A stretch of 20,502 bases of DNA, from the NCBI GenBank assembly GCA_030627065.1, contig DAOUSV010000008.1, positions 1 through 20,502 of the forward strand, written 5' to 3'. The DNA is from Piscirickettsiaceae bacterium (GTDB lineage: Bacteria > Pseudomonadota > Gammaproteobacteria > Nitrosococcales > Methylophagaceae). Of the stretch, positions 1 through 7,826 are shown piece by piece (the first letter of the stretch is position 1; every line of letters begins with the position of its first letter). The position numbers and the translations under genes were made by a program. Below the pieces are notes generated by a model. That model saw nothing but the letters and a program-made list of their open reading frames with translations, had not been told where the DNA came from and ran no database searches.

Positions 1-276
1 GCTGGATGAAATAATTCAAATAGAAAAGTGTCTAGGTACGAAATAGGGTTGCCATTCCATAATACTGAAGAGGATACGGATTACAAGTGATTGTGTTGGT
101 AACAATTTTGCAGGGAGGCTCGCCGCCCCTGACCCCGTCTTTACTTCCAGCAATTAAAAATTGAACCTGCCCAGCGTTGCTGGGGCAGGCTCTACAATCA
201 GAGATTGTTCAATTTTTGAATAGCGTCCAGTAGCGTTTCGTATAAAAGAAAAAAGTTGAATATTATGACAGGCAGT
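1..276. other. Intergenic stretch at window start
   Basis: I see no convincing gene here. A 14-codon reading frame open at the left edge ends with a stop at 44-46 and could be the tail of a gene outside the window, but it is too short to judge. The middle holds a G/C-rich block (about 110-140) and the compound inverted repeat listed separately. On the minus strand the block reads like the GACGGGGTCAGG stretches that I recall near REP-associated transposases (RAYT). That resemblance is from memory only. Confidence 0.4.
156..217. repeat. Compound inverted repeat / large stem-loop
   Basis: Outer arms AAAAATTGAA (156-165) and TTCAATTTTT (208-217) are perfect complements. They enclose a second hairpin, CCTGCCCAGC (166-175) against GCTGGGGCAGG (179-189), with a 3-nt loop and one bulged base. 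It lies just downstream of the minus-strand methyltransferase. No clean T run follows the inner stem, so it is not a standard terminator; it may be a REP-like or mobile-element remnant. Confidence 0.55.
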
Positions 277-1257
277 TTATCTAATGATTAATGACAATGA
301 TGGTTCAATATCATTTTTGAAGAATTTAAGCTCAACAGTAATATCTTGATAATTACCGTTGATTATTCTTGTGCAGTCATCCGTATTTAGTGGTTCGTAG
401 AAATAATGTCCGTTACCTTCTTTGATCAGTAAATTAACATCAGACAGTGATTTAAGGTTATTTCTAATCACTTGCTCAGTGGTATTGAGCATTAATGCTA
501 ATTCATCTCGAACGGTTGCATTAATCGAGATATAACCTTTTTGATCGACTTTATAGATAAGTGCCGCTAATAAATTCCCCGACATTGCTTGCAGACCATG
601 ACCTAAAGTGACCGTCCTACACGCCGCTAAAAGTGCTTTATCTTCCAGCCAGTCAAACTTATTAAGTTTGACTTCTAGCTGTTTAAAGTTTGAGTTGTAG
701 TTTTTAAACGCTGTGTTCCGATGATATGCGTAATGCGATTTTAGTTTTGGCATGTGTAAGAAAAGTACTTCTGTGTGAAAAAGCACGCCGTCGAAAACAT
801 CTAATGGCAAAGTCAAAATAGAACTGATATTTAATGTGGCAAGAAATTCTAACCGTGGACTAGTTTTTCTGACATTGTGACGTAATCCGTGGGGAGTAAT
901 AAATACAATGGGCGTACCCTCTGGAACAACGTCTAATATATGTTTTAGAAACAACTCAGGAAGTAACTTTCTACTCGACGTTCCGCCTGAGTTATTAAAT
1001 GGCGGGTTACAGATCACTAGATCACAGTCGACAAACTTCGCATTAAAGAAATCTCGGTCTTGTTTTATTTCATATGAAATCACTTCAACATCATCAAAGA
1101 ATTGAGTAAGATTCCCATCACCTGCACACGGATCTAATATTACCTTTGGAGTCATAACAGATAAAATCATATCTGTTAGAAACTGGCATAACGGCAATGG
1201 AGATTCTATATCAGAACGTGCAGGAATATCACTTTTATGAATTACATTTTGCATCAC
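277..1257 (-). CDS. Orphan N6-adenine-type DNA methyltransferase with C-terminal winged helix
   Basis: A 326-residue class I SAM-dependent methyltransferase. Residues about 40-55 carry the SAM-binding motif I (ILDPCAGDGN). Residues about 80-90 carry NPPF, the catalytic motif IV of N6-adenine DNA methylases. A conserved PHGLRHN segment follows. The C-terminal part (about 225-295) looks like a winged helix-turn-helix: a helix-rich LAALIYKV segment, a recognition-like TEQVIRNNLKSL helix, and a wing ending GNGHYFYEPL. That part resembles RepL-type plasmid replication wHTH domains. No restriction endonuclease gene is adjacent, so it is an orphan enzyme and its target site is unknown. It is divergent from the hybrid kinase with a 133-bp shared upstream region. 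Low G+C and the accessory surroundings suggest a mobile origin. The methylase fold is fairly certain; the wHTH assignment and DNA as substrate are inference. Confidence 0.8.
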   Translation of the reverse strand: MMQNVIHKSDIPARSDIESPLPLCQFLTDMILSVMTPKVILDPCAGDGNLTQFFDDVEVISYEIKQDRDFFNAKFVDCDLVICNPPFNNSGGTSSRKLLPELFLKHILDVVPEGTPIVFITPHGLRHNVRKTSPRLEFLATLNISSILTLPLDVFDGVLFHTEVLFLHMPKLKSHYAYHRNTAFKNYNSNFKQLEVKLNKFDWLEDKALLAACRTVTLGHGLQAMSGNLLAALIYKVDQKGYISINATVRDELALMLNTTEQVIRNNLKSLSDVNLLIKEGNGHYFYEPLNTDDCTRIINGNYQDITVELKFFKNDIEPSLSLIIR

Positions 1258-1346
1258 TGTTCTCTGATTGTTTTGATCACTTTAAAAGGAAAGTTAACGG
1301 GTGGCGGGGGCTCACAGCCCTTAGCGTATTTCATCACATTAGAATA

Positions 1347-1374
1347 TTGTGGTATAGTCATGCGTCATTATAAA
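1347..1374 (+). promoter_or_regulatory. Possible promoter of hybrid kinase
   Basis: TTGTGG (1347-1352), a 16-bp spacer, then TATAAA (1369-1374) about 17 bp before the start codon. This is a plausible sigma70 match, not proven. No clear Shine-Dalgarno sequence precedes the ATG at 1391. A small G/C hairpin (GGGCT CAC AGCCC, 1308-1320) lies upstream, between the divergent genes. Confidence 0.3.
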
Positions 1375-1390
1375 TAGCGGCGCGCTCCCT

Positions 1391-4300
1391 ATGCTAAAAA
1401 TTATACTAAATCCAGTAACCAATTTATTAGACCGCCTGACATATTTTAGAAAACTTATTTTTCTCGGTATTATTGTATTATTAGCCATATTGAGTTTAAC
1501 GGCGATCTTATACTCCCAGTCCGAGCAAAAGATTGTTGATGCTGAGTTGCAGTTGAAGGGGGTTGAACTGGTTGTTTCTGCAAATAAGGTTGTTCAGCTT
1601 GCTCAGGAATATAGAGGTCTAGCTGTCGCTAACAAAAGCCTGAGAAATGACAAGTTTCTTAGCGATTACAATAATAAACAGATACAAACAGAATTGGCTT
1701 TATATGCGCTCCTAGATTCGCTTTCTCCCAAAATGTCGCTACAATCTGGGTATGGTGATTTAAGTGATTTAAGTGATTTAAGTGATTTAAGTGATTTAAG
1801 TGATTTATGGGAAAACTTAAAAAAACAGAATCAACGGTTATCGCTAGAGAAAAAGTTTAATGAACACTCTCATTTTATAAAGAAGCTACAGTTATTACCT
1901 TATATCATTGGTGACTTTTACGGTTTTTCAGATAGCAGTGATACATCCACTTATTATCTGTTAGATAATATCTTAAATGTTATTCCTAAGATGACTGAAA
2001 GCATAGGACAGGCAAGAGCAATTGTTGCATCAACATTAGCAGACAAGACATTATCTGAATTTCAACAAGCAGAGCTTGTTCGTCTAGAGTTAACAATAGG
2101 CATCGCTCTAAGTCATTTTGATCTTAACCTCGCTAGAATAAAATCAAGCTTACCGAAGCGAGCAGTTGCATTATTGTCTTTTCAAACAAAACTGCATAAT
2201 TCAGCCAACAATATTAACAATGTCATTCATAGTGATATATTTACAAAACAGTTTAATGTTGAATCAGAAGTTTTCTTTTATAAAGTAACAAATGATATCA
2301 ATAGTATTTATGAATTAATGTATCTAGATTTTGCACCAGAATTATATATTCAACTTGAACAGAAGATTGCAGAAGCTTCACGGGTAAGAAATTTGGTCTT
2401 ACTTTTTTCAGGACTTCTATTCATTATCATATTGTATTTCCTATCGACTATTTACAGGTCTTTGTTAGGAAGCATTAATCATATCAGTGAAGCAGTTAAT
2501 GACTATGCATCAGGCAATAGTAATGCTCGAATAGACATAAAGTCAAACGATGAAATGCAAGAGATCAGTATCTCTATTAATAATATGGCAGAGAGACTAA
2601 ATAAGTCTGGGGCATTAGTTGATTTCCAACAATACGCATTTAACCAACATGCCATTGTTAGTATTACAGATGTGAAAGGGATTATTATTTATGCAAATGA
2701 AAAATTCGAACAAATCACTCAATATACTCAAGATGAAATCATTGGAAAAACCCACCGAATAGTGAAGTCTGATTTCCACCCCGATTCTTTTTTCAAAGAC
2801 ATGTGGAAAACAATTGCAAGTGGAAATGTTTGGCATGGCGAGATACACAACAAAGCCAAAGACGGCTCTCTATATTGGGTTGAGTCAACGATTGTTCCTC
2901 AATTAAATGAACAGGGTAAGCCAGAACAATATATTACCATTCGTACTGATATAACTAAAATAAAAGCATTAGAAATACAGCAACACCAAGAAAAACAACG
3001 TTATGAAACCTTATTTGAAAAATCGAGTAGTGGTCTTTCATTGTTAGATTTAGAAACGGGACAATTCATTGAGTGCAATGAAAAAGCCGTTAATATGATG
3101 GGCTATCATTCTAAGTCTGATTTGATGATAAATCCTGTCGAATTATCTCCTGAATACCAACCTGACGGTCAACTATCCTCTATAAAAGCACAAGAAATGA
3201 TTGGTATCTGTTTGCGTGATGGCGAACACAGCTTTGAATGGATGCATCAAAAGCAAGATGGTACTCTTTTTTGGATAGATATTTCAATAAGGTTGATGGA
3301 TTATCAAGGCAAGAAAATTATTCAGTCCTCATGGAATGATATTTCCTTACTAAAGCAGTTGATAATCGAAAATGAGCAAGTTAGAGATGAGGCTGTATCT
3401 GCAAACAAAGCCAAGTCTGAATTTTTATCATCAATGAGTCATGAATTAAGAACCCCACTTAATGCTATTTTAGGATTTGGACAATTACTGGAAAGTGATA
3501 CCGAGGCACCTTTAACAGAAGACCAAAAAGAGAGTATCGATTACATTATTTCTAGTGGACATCATTTACTAAACCTTGTTAATGACGTATTAGAATTGTC
3601 AGCTATTGAAGCTGGGGAGATAGAGGTGTCTATCGAAAGCGTCCAACTAACAGACGTTATGGATGATGCCTTATCATTATTACGTCCTATTGCGACTAAA
3701 GCTAATATTAAACTTCAGGCTTTATCTGATTTTCCATTACATGCAAGTGCAGACTACATGAAGCTAAAACAAGTGCTTATTAATTTAATAAGTAATGCTA
3801 TTAAATATAATAAACCAGCAGGCAGTGTTACCGTTGAATGGACTCAAACAGACCATGACACCGTAAAAGTCACTGTGACAGATACAGGTATCGGTATTCC
3901 AGAGGGTAAACACGATAAAGTATTTGGGGCATTTAATAGGCTGGGACAAGAAACGTCAGCGATTGAAGGCACGGGTATCGGGCTTGTAGTAACTAAAGAC
4001 CTGATTGAGAGAATGAGTGGCACCATTGGTTTTGATAGCGTTGAAGGACAAGGTGCAAGTTTTTGGGTTGAATTACCACTTGCCGATGAGACGGACATAA
4101 TTGAAGAATTAGCTTCTGTGGAAGAAGCTGAAACTGAAACAGCTGAACTTCAAGAAGTCATCGGCAAGCAGGTTCTCTATGTCGAAGATAACCCTGCCAA
4201 TAGACGCTTAATGAAAGTATTCTTTAACAGACAGTCTCATTCATTACACATGGTAGAGTCAGGCGAGTTAGGCTGGGATAATGCCATGGACAATGATTAT

Positions 4301-4522
4301 GATTTAATATTAATGGATATTAATTTACCAGGCATGGACGGGAATGAATTAACCCAGAAATTAAGAGAGACTGACCGTTATAAAAATAAACCTATTGTTG
4401 CTGTGACTGCCGCCGCAATGAAACATGATATTGAATCAGCTGAAGGTTTATTTGATGATTATGTAACTAAACCTATCGAACTTCCTGAATTACTCTCACT
4501 ATTGAATAAATATTTAGCGTAA
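1391..4522 (+). CDS. Hybrid sensor histidine kinase (TM-HAMP-PAS-PAS-HisKA-HATPase-REC)
   Basis: A 1043-residue membrane kinase. TM1 is at about 20-42, followed by a roughly 290-residue periplasmic sensor region containing a DLS tandem repeat (123-140). TM2 is at about 334-356 and HAMP at about 357-408. Two PAS domains (about 412-530 and 537-655) follow. The HisKA H-box SHELRTPLNA has phospho-acceptor His684, and the HATPase shows N-box NLISNAIKYN and G1 DTGIGIP. A C-terminal receiver carries Asp976 (LILMDINLPGMDG) and a YVTKP lysine. It should autophosphorylate on sensing an unknown signal and pass phosphate to its own receiver. No HPt domain is visible, so a separate HPt or response-regulator partner must exist. 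The next gene downstream has a closely similar kinase core, suggesting duplication or a partnership. The start is chosen because it gives a correct N-terminal membrane segment. Confidence 0.93.
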   Translation: MLKIILNPVTNLLDRLTYFRKLIFLGIIVLLAILSLTAILYSQSEQKIVDAELQLKGVELVVSANKVVQLAQEYRGLAVANKSLRNDKFLSDYNNKQIQTELALYALLDSLSPKMSLQSGYGDLSDLSDLSDLSDLSDLWENLKKQNQRLSLEKKFNEHSHFIKKLQLLPYIIGDFYGFSDSSDTSTYYLLDNILNVIPKMTESIGQARAIVASTLADKTLSEFQQAELVRLELTIGIALSHFDLNLARIKSSLPKRAVALLSFQTKLHNSANNINNVIHSDIFTKQFNVESEVFFYKVTNDINSIYELMYLDFAPELYIQLEQKIAEASRVRNLVLLFSGLLFIIILYFLSTIYRSLLGSINHISEAVNDYASGNSNARIDIKSNDEMQEISISINNMAERLNKSGALVDFQQYAFNQHAIVSITDVKGIIIYANEKFEQITQYTQDEIIGKTHRIVKSDFHPDSFFKDMWKTIASGNVWHGEIHNKAKDGSLYWVESTIVPQLNEQGKPEQYITIRTDITKIKALEIQQHQEKQRYETLFEKSSSGLSLLDLETGQFIECNEKAVNMMGYHSKSDLMINPVELSPEYQPDGQLSSIKAQEMIGICLRDGEHSFEWMHQKQDGTLFWIDISIRLMDYQGKKIIQSSWNDISLLKQLIIENEQVRDEAVSANKAKSEFLSSMSHELRTPLNAILGFGQLLESDTEAPLTEDQKESIDYIISSGHHLLNLVNDVLELSAIEAGEIEVSIESVQLTDVMDDALSLLRPIATKANIKLQALSDFPLHASADYMKLKQVLINLISNAIKYNKPAGSVTVEWTQTDHDTVKVTVTDTGIGIPEGKHDKVFGAFNRLGQETSAIEGTGIGLVVTKDLIERMSGTIGFDSVEGQGASFWVELPLADETDIIEELASVEEAETETAELQEVIGKQVLYVEDNPANRRLMKVFFNRQSHSLHMVESGELGWDNAMDNDYDLILMDINLPGMDGNELTQKLRETDRYKNKPIVAVTAAAMKHDIESAEGLFDDYVTKPIELPELLSLLNKYLA
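1757..1807 (+). repeat. 9-bp in-frame tandem repeat inside the kinase gene
   Basis: Five perfect copies of GATTTAAGT followed by a partial sixth (GATTTA). They encode five Asp-Leu-Ser units plus Asp-Leu in the periplasmic sensor region. The unit is a multiple of three, so slippage would change protein length in DLS steps without breaking the frame. Confidence 0.97.
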
Positions 4523-4711
4523 ATTGTAATAATTTAATACATCGGGACAGTTGAGAAATACATCAAATATTATAACTATGAACGGTGATATTCGACGTTA
4601 AATGATGTGTCGCCTTATTGAGTTCGAAAGTGTAAAAGAAAAGTGTGCGGTTTAACTTGACTAGAACATAATTAAGGCATACTCATAAATATTACATATT
4701 GCTAGGGGACG

Positions 4712-4760
4712 TTGATATGGATCAATGTTCGCTAGATGGAAGTTAGGTATACTTGCCCAA
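4712..4760 (+). promoter_or_regulatory. FNR-type class II promoter of the receiver-kinase gene
   Basis: TTGATATGGATCAA (4712-4725) is a perfect match to the FNR/Anr consensus TTGAT-N4-ATCAA. A -10 element TATACT lies at 4748-4753, which puts the predicted transcript start at 4760. The centre of the box (between 4718 and 4719) is then exactly at -41.5, the classic activator position. There is no good -35 hexamer, as expected for an activator-dependent promoter. Suggests induction under low oxygen. Confidence 0.7.
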
Positions 4761-4785
4761 CTTGATTTACGGAGCTCTTTAAACC

Positions 4786-5916
4786 ATGGTTGATTCAACT
4801 CGTCCATCCCCATTGATGAAAATTCTAATCGTTGACGATATGAAGTCGATTAGAAGGCTTGTTAGTGAATTGCTTAAACCTTTAGGCGCTATTATCTATG
4901 AAGCTGAAAATGGTCAGGATGCGATTGATCAAATTATTAATATGGAATTTGATGTTGTTTTAATGGATATAGAAATGCCCATTATTAATGGGCTCACAGC
5001 CTTGAAACAATTACGTGATATTCATGGTTTTAAGCACCTTCCTGTCATTATGATGACTGGGTTAACCGATGAATCATTGGTTTCAAAAGCCTTTAATGAA
5101 GGGGCTTATGATTACGTCAGAAAGCCCATACATGCTGAAGAGTTACTAGCTCGTGTTCACGCTGTTTTTGAGCGAAAAAGAGTTGATAGAGAAATGTATT
5201 TTGCTAAAAAGCAGGCTGAGCAATCTAATAAAGCAAAGTCAGAATTTGTATCTCATATGGCTCATGAATTAAATACACCACTTAATGCCATTTATGGCTA
5301 TGCTCAATTATTAGAGCTGGACGGTGATCTTAATAATAACCAAATGGAGTTTGTCAAAGACATTATTCAAGCCGCTAAGCTTCAGAAACAACTGATTGAA
5401 GACTCATTAGATTTAGCTAAAATTGAAGCAGGAATTATTGATATAACAATGACTGAATTAAGTTTGTATGAGTCATTAAAGGAAGCCTTCACCTTGACGC
5501 AACCGATTGCTGATAAACATGGTATCAACATCCAACGCCCGAAACGAAGTGATACAGATATCTACATTGAAGCAGATAAAAAACGATTAACCCAAGTACT
5601 ATTAAATTTGATAAGTAATGCGATTAAATATAATAAGCCTGATGGTGAAATTAATATTCGTATTAGTAGTTTGCCTGGGAAACGTGTTCGAATCGGCATT
5701 GAAGATACTGGAATTGGAATCGCTGAAGATAAGTTGCCACAAATGTTTGAAGCGTTTAACCGTTTAGGAGCTGAAGACTCGAACGTTGAGGGGAATGGAA
5801 TTGGCTTATCCATAACTAAGCGTATGGTAGAAGGAATGCACGGCACTTTGGATGTGGAAAGTGTTTACGAGAAAGGTAGTACATTTTGGGTTGAGCTCAA
5901 TCAGGTCATCCATTAA
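4786..5916 (+). CDS. Receiver-histidine kinase protein (REC-HisKA-HATPase), no output domain
   Basis: A 376-residue soluble protein. The N-terminal receiver (about 12-130) has an acidic pocket VDD and phospho-acceptor Asp61 (VVLMDIEMP), and a conserved KP near the end. A short linker leads to HisKA, whose H-box is SHMAHELNTPLNAI with His160; the usual Arg of HELRTP is Asn here. The HATPase has NLISNAIKYN and DTGIGIA motifs. There are no membrane segments and no DNA-binding domain. It likely takes phosphate from a kinase or modulates one in the cytoplasm. Its kinase core is very like that of the upstream hybrid kinase (same N-box and the shared ending STFWVEL / ASFWVEL), so the two are probably related by duplication and may form a relay. 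GGAG at 4771-4774 is 11 bases before the ATG, slightly far. A separate FNR-type promoter in the 263-bp gap argues for independent regulation. Confidence 0.9.
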   Translation: MVDSTRPSPLMKILIVDDMKSIRRLVSELLKPLGAIIYEAENGQDAIDQIINMEFDVVLMDIEMPIINGLTALKQLRDIHGFKHLPVIMMTGLTDESLVSKAFNEGAYDYVRKPIHAEELLARVHAVFERKRVDREMYFAKKQAEQSNKAKSEFVSHMAHELNTPLNAIYGYAQLLELDGDLNNNQMEFVKDIIQAAKLQKQLIEDSLDLAKIEAGIIDITMTELSLYESLKEAFTLTQPIADKHGINIQRPKRSDTDIYIEADKKRLTQVLLNLISNAIKYNKPDGEINIRISSLPGKRVRIGIEDTGIGIAEDKLPQMFEAFNRLGAEDSNVEGNGIGLSITKRMVEGMHGTLDVESVYEKGSTFWVELNQVIH

Positions 5917-5963
5917 GCATTAGCTATTTAGCTTTTATCTGCGCTTCACGATGATTTTAAATA

Positions 5964-6010
5964 AGCATGATTTAGATACGAATGTTGGTACTAAACACTT
6001 TTATCATGCT
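5964..6010. repeat. Nested hairpin downstream of the receiver-kinase gene
   Basis: Outer arms AGCATGAT (5964-5971) and ATCATGCT (6003-6010). Inner arms TTTAG-A-TAC (5971-5979) and GTACTAAA (5988-5995) pair across an 8-nt loop. There is a 7-nt bulge on the right arm. No T run follows, so it is not an ordinary terminator. Function unknown. Confidence 0.45.
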
Positions 6011-6080
6011 AGTCTACAAACTCGCAATCACAGTATAAGCCTCTGAATTTCCTATATAACAGACAAAAATCTAGCTTTTG

Positions 6081-6102
6081 GGTTCGACTCCGCCCATCGA
6101 CA
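6081..6102 (+). other. tRNA 3'-end-like stretch (possible attachment site)
   Basis: GTTCGACTCCGCCCATCGACA resembles a T-loop, the 3' half of a T stem, and an acceptor 3' strand with discriminator A. The bases to the left do not complete the T stem and TTG stands where CCA would be, so no tRNA gene is present. It lies directly beside the truncated sensor gene, where an integration remnant would be expected. This is inference only. Confidence 0.25.
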
Positions 6103-6108
6103 TTGAAG

Positions 6109-6561
6109 TCATCGATTTAATTTGCAATTAATATGTCCATGTGTTGAACCTGTATCTATGGGCTGACCAACATCATCACTTAAATCCGACGCTAAGATAA
6201 GGCCCTGTTTATCTATTATTTTATAGCCTCGATATTCTTGGGACTCTAAGATGCTAGATAATAAAGATTTTAAGTTCTGAAGATCGTCATTATTTGTAGG
6301 GTTTTGAGATACTAACGACGTTACAGCTTGAATTAATGACGGCGCACCCGCCCAATAGCGCACGACAGTTTTACGTTCTTCAAGTTCTTGTTTAGCTTGA
6401 CTAATTGAAGCCTTTAGATTTGACTGAAGTTGCTGTTCAAGGTCAATTCGAGTTTGAGATAAAACTTGCCACGCAACCGTGCTAGCCGCACCAATAACCA
6501 TCAGCGCAACCAATATGGCCATAAAAACTGGCTTGATAAGAATGTTAGATATACGAAACAT
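6109..6561 (-). pseudogene. Truncated membrane sensor (N-terminal remnant, Cache-like)
   Basis: A 150-residue frame with one membrane segment (about 10-32), then a helical stretch and the beginning of an extracytoplasmic sensor fold (about 60-140, including RGYKIIDKQGLILASD, typical of Cache/PAS-like sensor domains of kinases, cyclases or chemoreceptors). The frame stops after a few residues of unrelated character (HINCKLNR). No second membrane helix and no cytoplasmic output domain follow, so the 3' part has been lost. A GAG at about 8 bases before the ATG supports the start. It lies downstream of dnaQ in the same orientation. The breakpoint near 6130 is probably the boundary between conserved chromosome and the accessory kinase/methylase block. 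A genuine short membrane protein cannot be excluded. Confidence 0.6.
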
Positions 6562-6650
6562 TTTTTTAGCTCAATTTACCTTAAATTAAGAATTTCATTA
6601 TATTTTAATGAGGTGATTAAAACAAATATAGAAGTAAAAATAACGCTCAT

Positions 6651-7379
6651 CTATTCCTTACGTAACCATACACACTGACCATTACTTGCTTCATTTAATT
6701 GCTGTAGATTTGCTTCATGAGCTGACAACTCATCGCTACTTGCCTTTATAACACGTAAAGATCCGCGATTTTTCGTTTTATTTGTCATTACATTATCCTT
6801 GCTTTTTTGTGTGTTATCGACATCTTCTGAGGCCAGTAACAAACTCACTTGGCCGCCTGTCATAGCTAGATAAACATCGGCTAAGATCTCGGAATCAAGT
6901 AATGCGCCATGCAACTCACGGTTTGAATTATCAACATCATAGCGTCGACAAAGTGCATCTAAGTTATTCTTTTGTCCGGGATGTTTATCACGTGCCAGTT
7001 TTAATGTGTCTAATACAGTGCTGACATCCTGAACGCGTTGCTTTATTTTAAGCTTGGCCAGCTCATGGTTTAAAAAGCCGAGATCGAATGGCGCATTGTG
7101 GATAACTAATTCAGCACCATCAATAAACCGCATAAAATCATCGGCAATTTCAGCAAATTTAGGTTTGTCTAATAATGATTCATTGGTAATACCATGCACT
7201 TCCAATGCACCGGCATCACTTTCTCGCTCAGGGTTTATATATTGATGAAAGGTTTCACCTGTTAAACGACGATTAATCAATTCAACACAACCGATCTCTA
7301 TAATACGGTGGTCATCAGCCGTACTAAGCCCGGTTGTTTCCGTATCTAATACTATTTGTCTTATTTGCTGTTTAGCCAC
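6651..7379 (-). CDS. dnaQ: DNA polymerase III epsilon subunit (3'-5' proofreading exonuclease)
   Basis: A DEDDh exonuclease that removes misincorporated bases as part of the replicase core. Exo I is VLDTETTG (Asp12 and Glu14 in the start used here), Exo II is HNAPFDLGFLN and Exo III is ELHGALLDSEILADVY. After the exonuclease domain, GGQVSLLLA is a good candidate for the beta-clamp-binding motif, followed by a flexible tail for alpha contact. Two GTG codons are possible starts, at 7385 and 7379. The AAGG Shine-Dalgarno sequence overlapping the rnhA stop is 7 bases from the second and only 1 from the first, so I prefer 7379 (protein starting MAKQQ). It follows rnhA almost without a gap, so translation is probably coupled. 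Confidence 0.96.
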   Translation of the reverse strand: MAKQQIRQIVLDTETTGLSTADDHRIIEIGCVELINRRLTGETFHQYINPERESDAGALEVHGITNESLLDKPKFAEIADDFMRFIDGAELVIHNAPFDLGFLNHELAKLKIKQRVQDVSTVLDTLKLARDKHPGQKNNLDALCRRYDVDNSNRELHGALLDSEILADVYLAMTGGQVSLLLASEDVDNTQKSKDNVMTNKTKNRGSLRVIKASSDELSAHEANLQQLNEASNGQCVWLRKE

Positions 7380-7388
7380 TTGCACACC

Positions 7389-7826
7389 TTATTTCGCTAT
7401 TTTTTCACGCGCATTAACTGCCAACTGATCAGCACGCTCATTCTCAACATGCCCTTGATGACCTCGTACCCACTCCCACTCTAGCGTGTGTTGCTCGGCA
7501 GATTTTTCCATACGCTGCCATAAATCAACATTTTTAACAGGTTTCTTGGCGGCGGTTTTCCAATTACGTTTTTTCCAGCCTGGCAACCATTCCAACATAC
7601 CTTTCATCACATATTGCGAATCGGTTGTTATTTTAACCTTGCAAGGGCGTTTTAATGATTCTAAAGCATCAATCACGGCCATCATTTCCATGCGATTATT
7701 GGTTGTGTCCTTTTCACCGCCTGATAATTCTTTTTCGACACCTTTCGACCTCAAAATAGCACCCCAACCACCAGGGCCGGGGTTGCCACTGCATGCACCG
7801 TCAGTGAACACTTCTACTTCATCCAT
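7389..7826 (-). CDS. rnhA: Ribonuclease HI
   Basis: A 145-residue enzyme, normal length for bacterial RNase HI, which cuts the RNA strand of RNA-DNA hybrids (primers, R-loops). The four catalytic acidic residues are visible: Asp9 (FTDGACSGNPGPGG), Glu47 (NRMEMMA), Asp69 (TTDSQYV) and Asp133 (NERADQLA). The basic handle region WLPGWKKRNWKT and a loop His (RGHQGH) are also present. Its start overlaps the end of the upstream methyltransferase by 8 bases. Position between that methyltransferase and dnaQ matches the conserved gammaproteobacterial neighbourhood. Confidence 0.97.
   Translation of the reverse strand: MDEVEVFTDGACSGNPGPGGWGAILRSKGVEKELSGGEKDTTNNRMEMMAVIDALESLKRPCKVKITTDSQYVMKGMLEWLPGWKKRNWKTAAKKPVKNVDLWQRMEKSAEQHTLEWEWVRGHQGHVENERADQLAVNAREKIAK

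Noticed and set aside
2..46. Open frame at the left edge (14 codons and a stop) as the end of a gene
   Set aside because: Too short to separate from chance and no recognisable motif.
1757..1807. Direct repeats as a CRISPR array
   Set aside because: Units are adjacent 9-mers without spacers, in frame within a coding region.
3844..4098. Minus-strand ORF of 84 residues inside the hybrid kinase
   Set aside because: Lies wholly opposite the HATPase coding region; composition is that of an antisense shadow. The same applies to 5562-5846 in the second kinase.
6591..6617. A/T hairpin TCATTA/TAATGA after dnaQ as a terminator
   Set aside because: Weak stem without G/C pairs and without a convincing T run on the minus strand.
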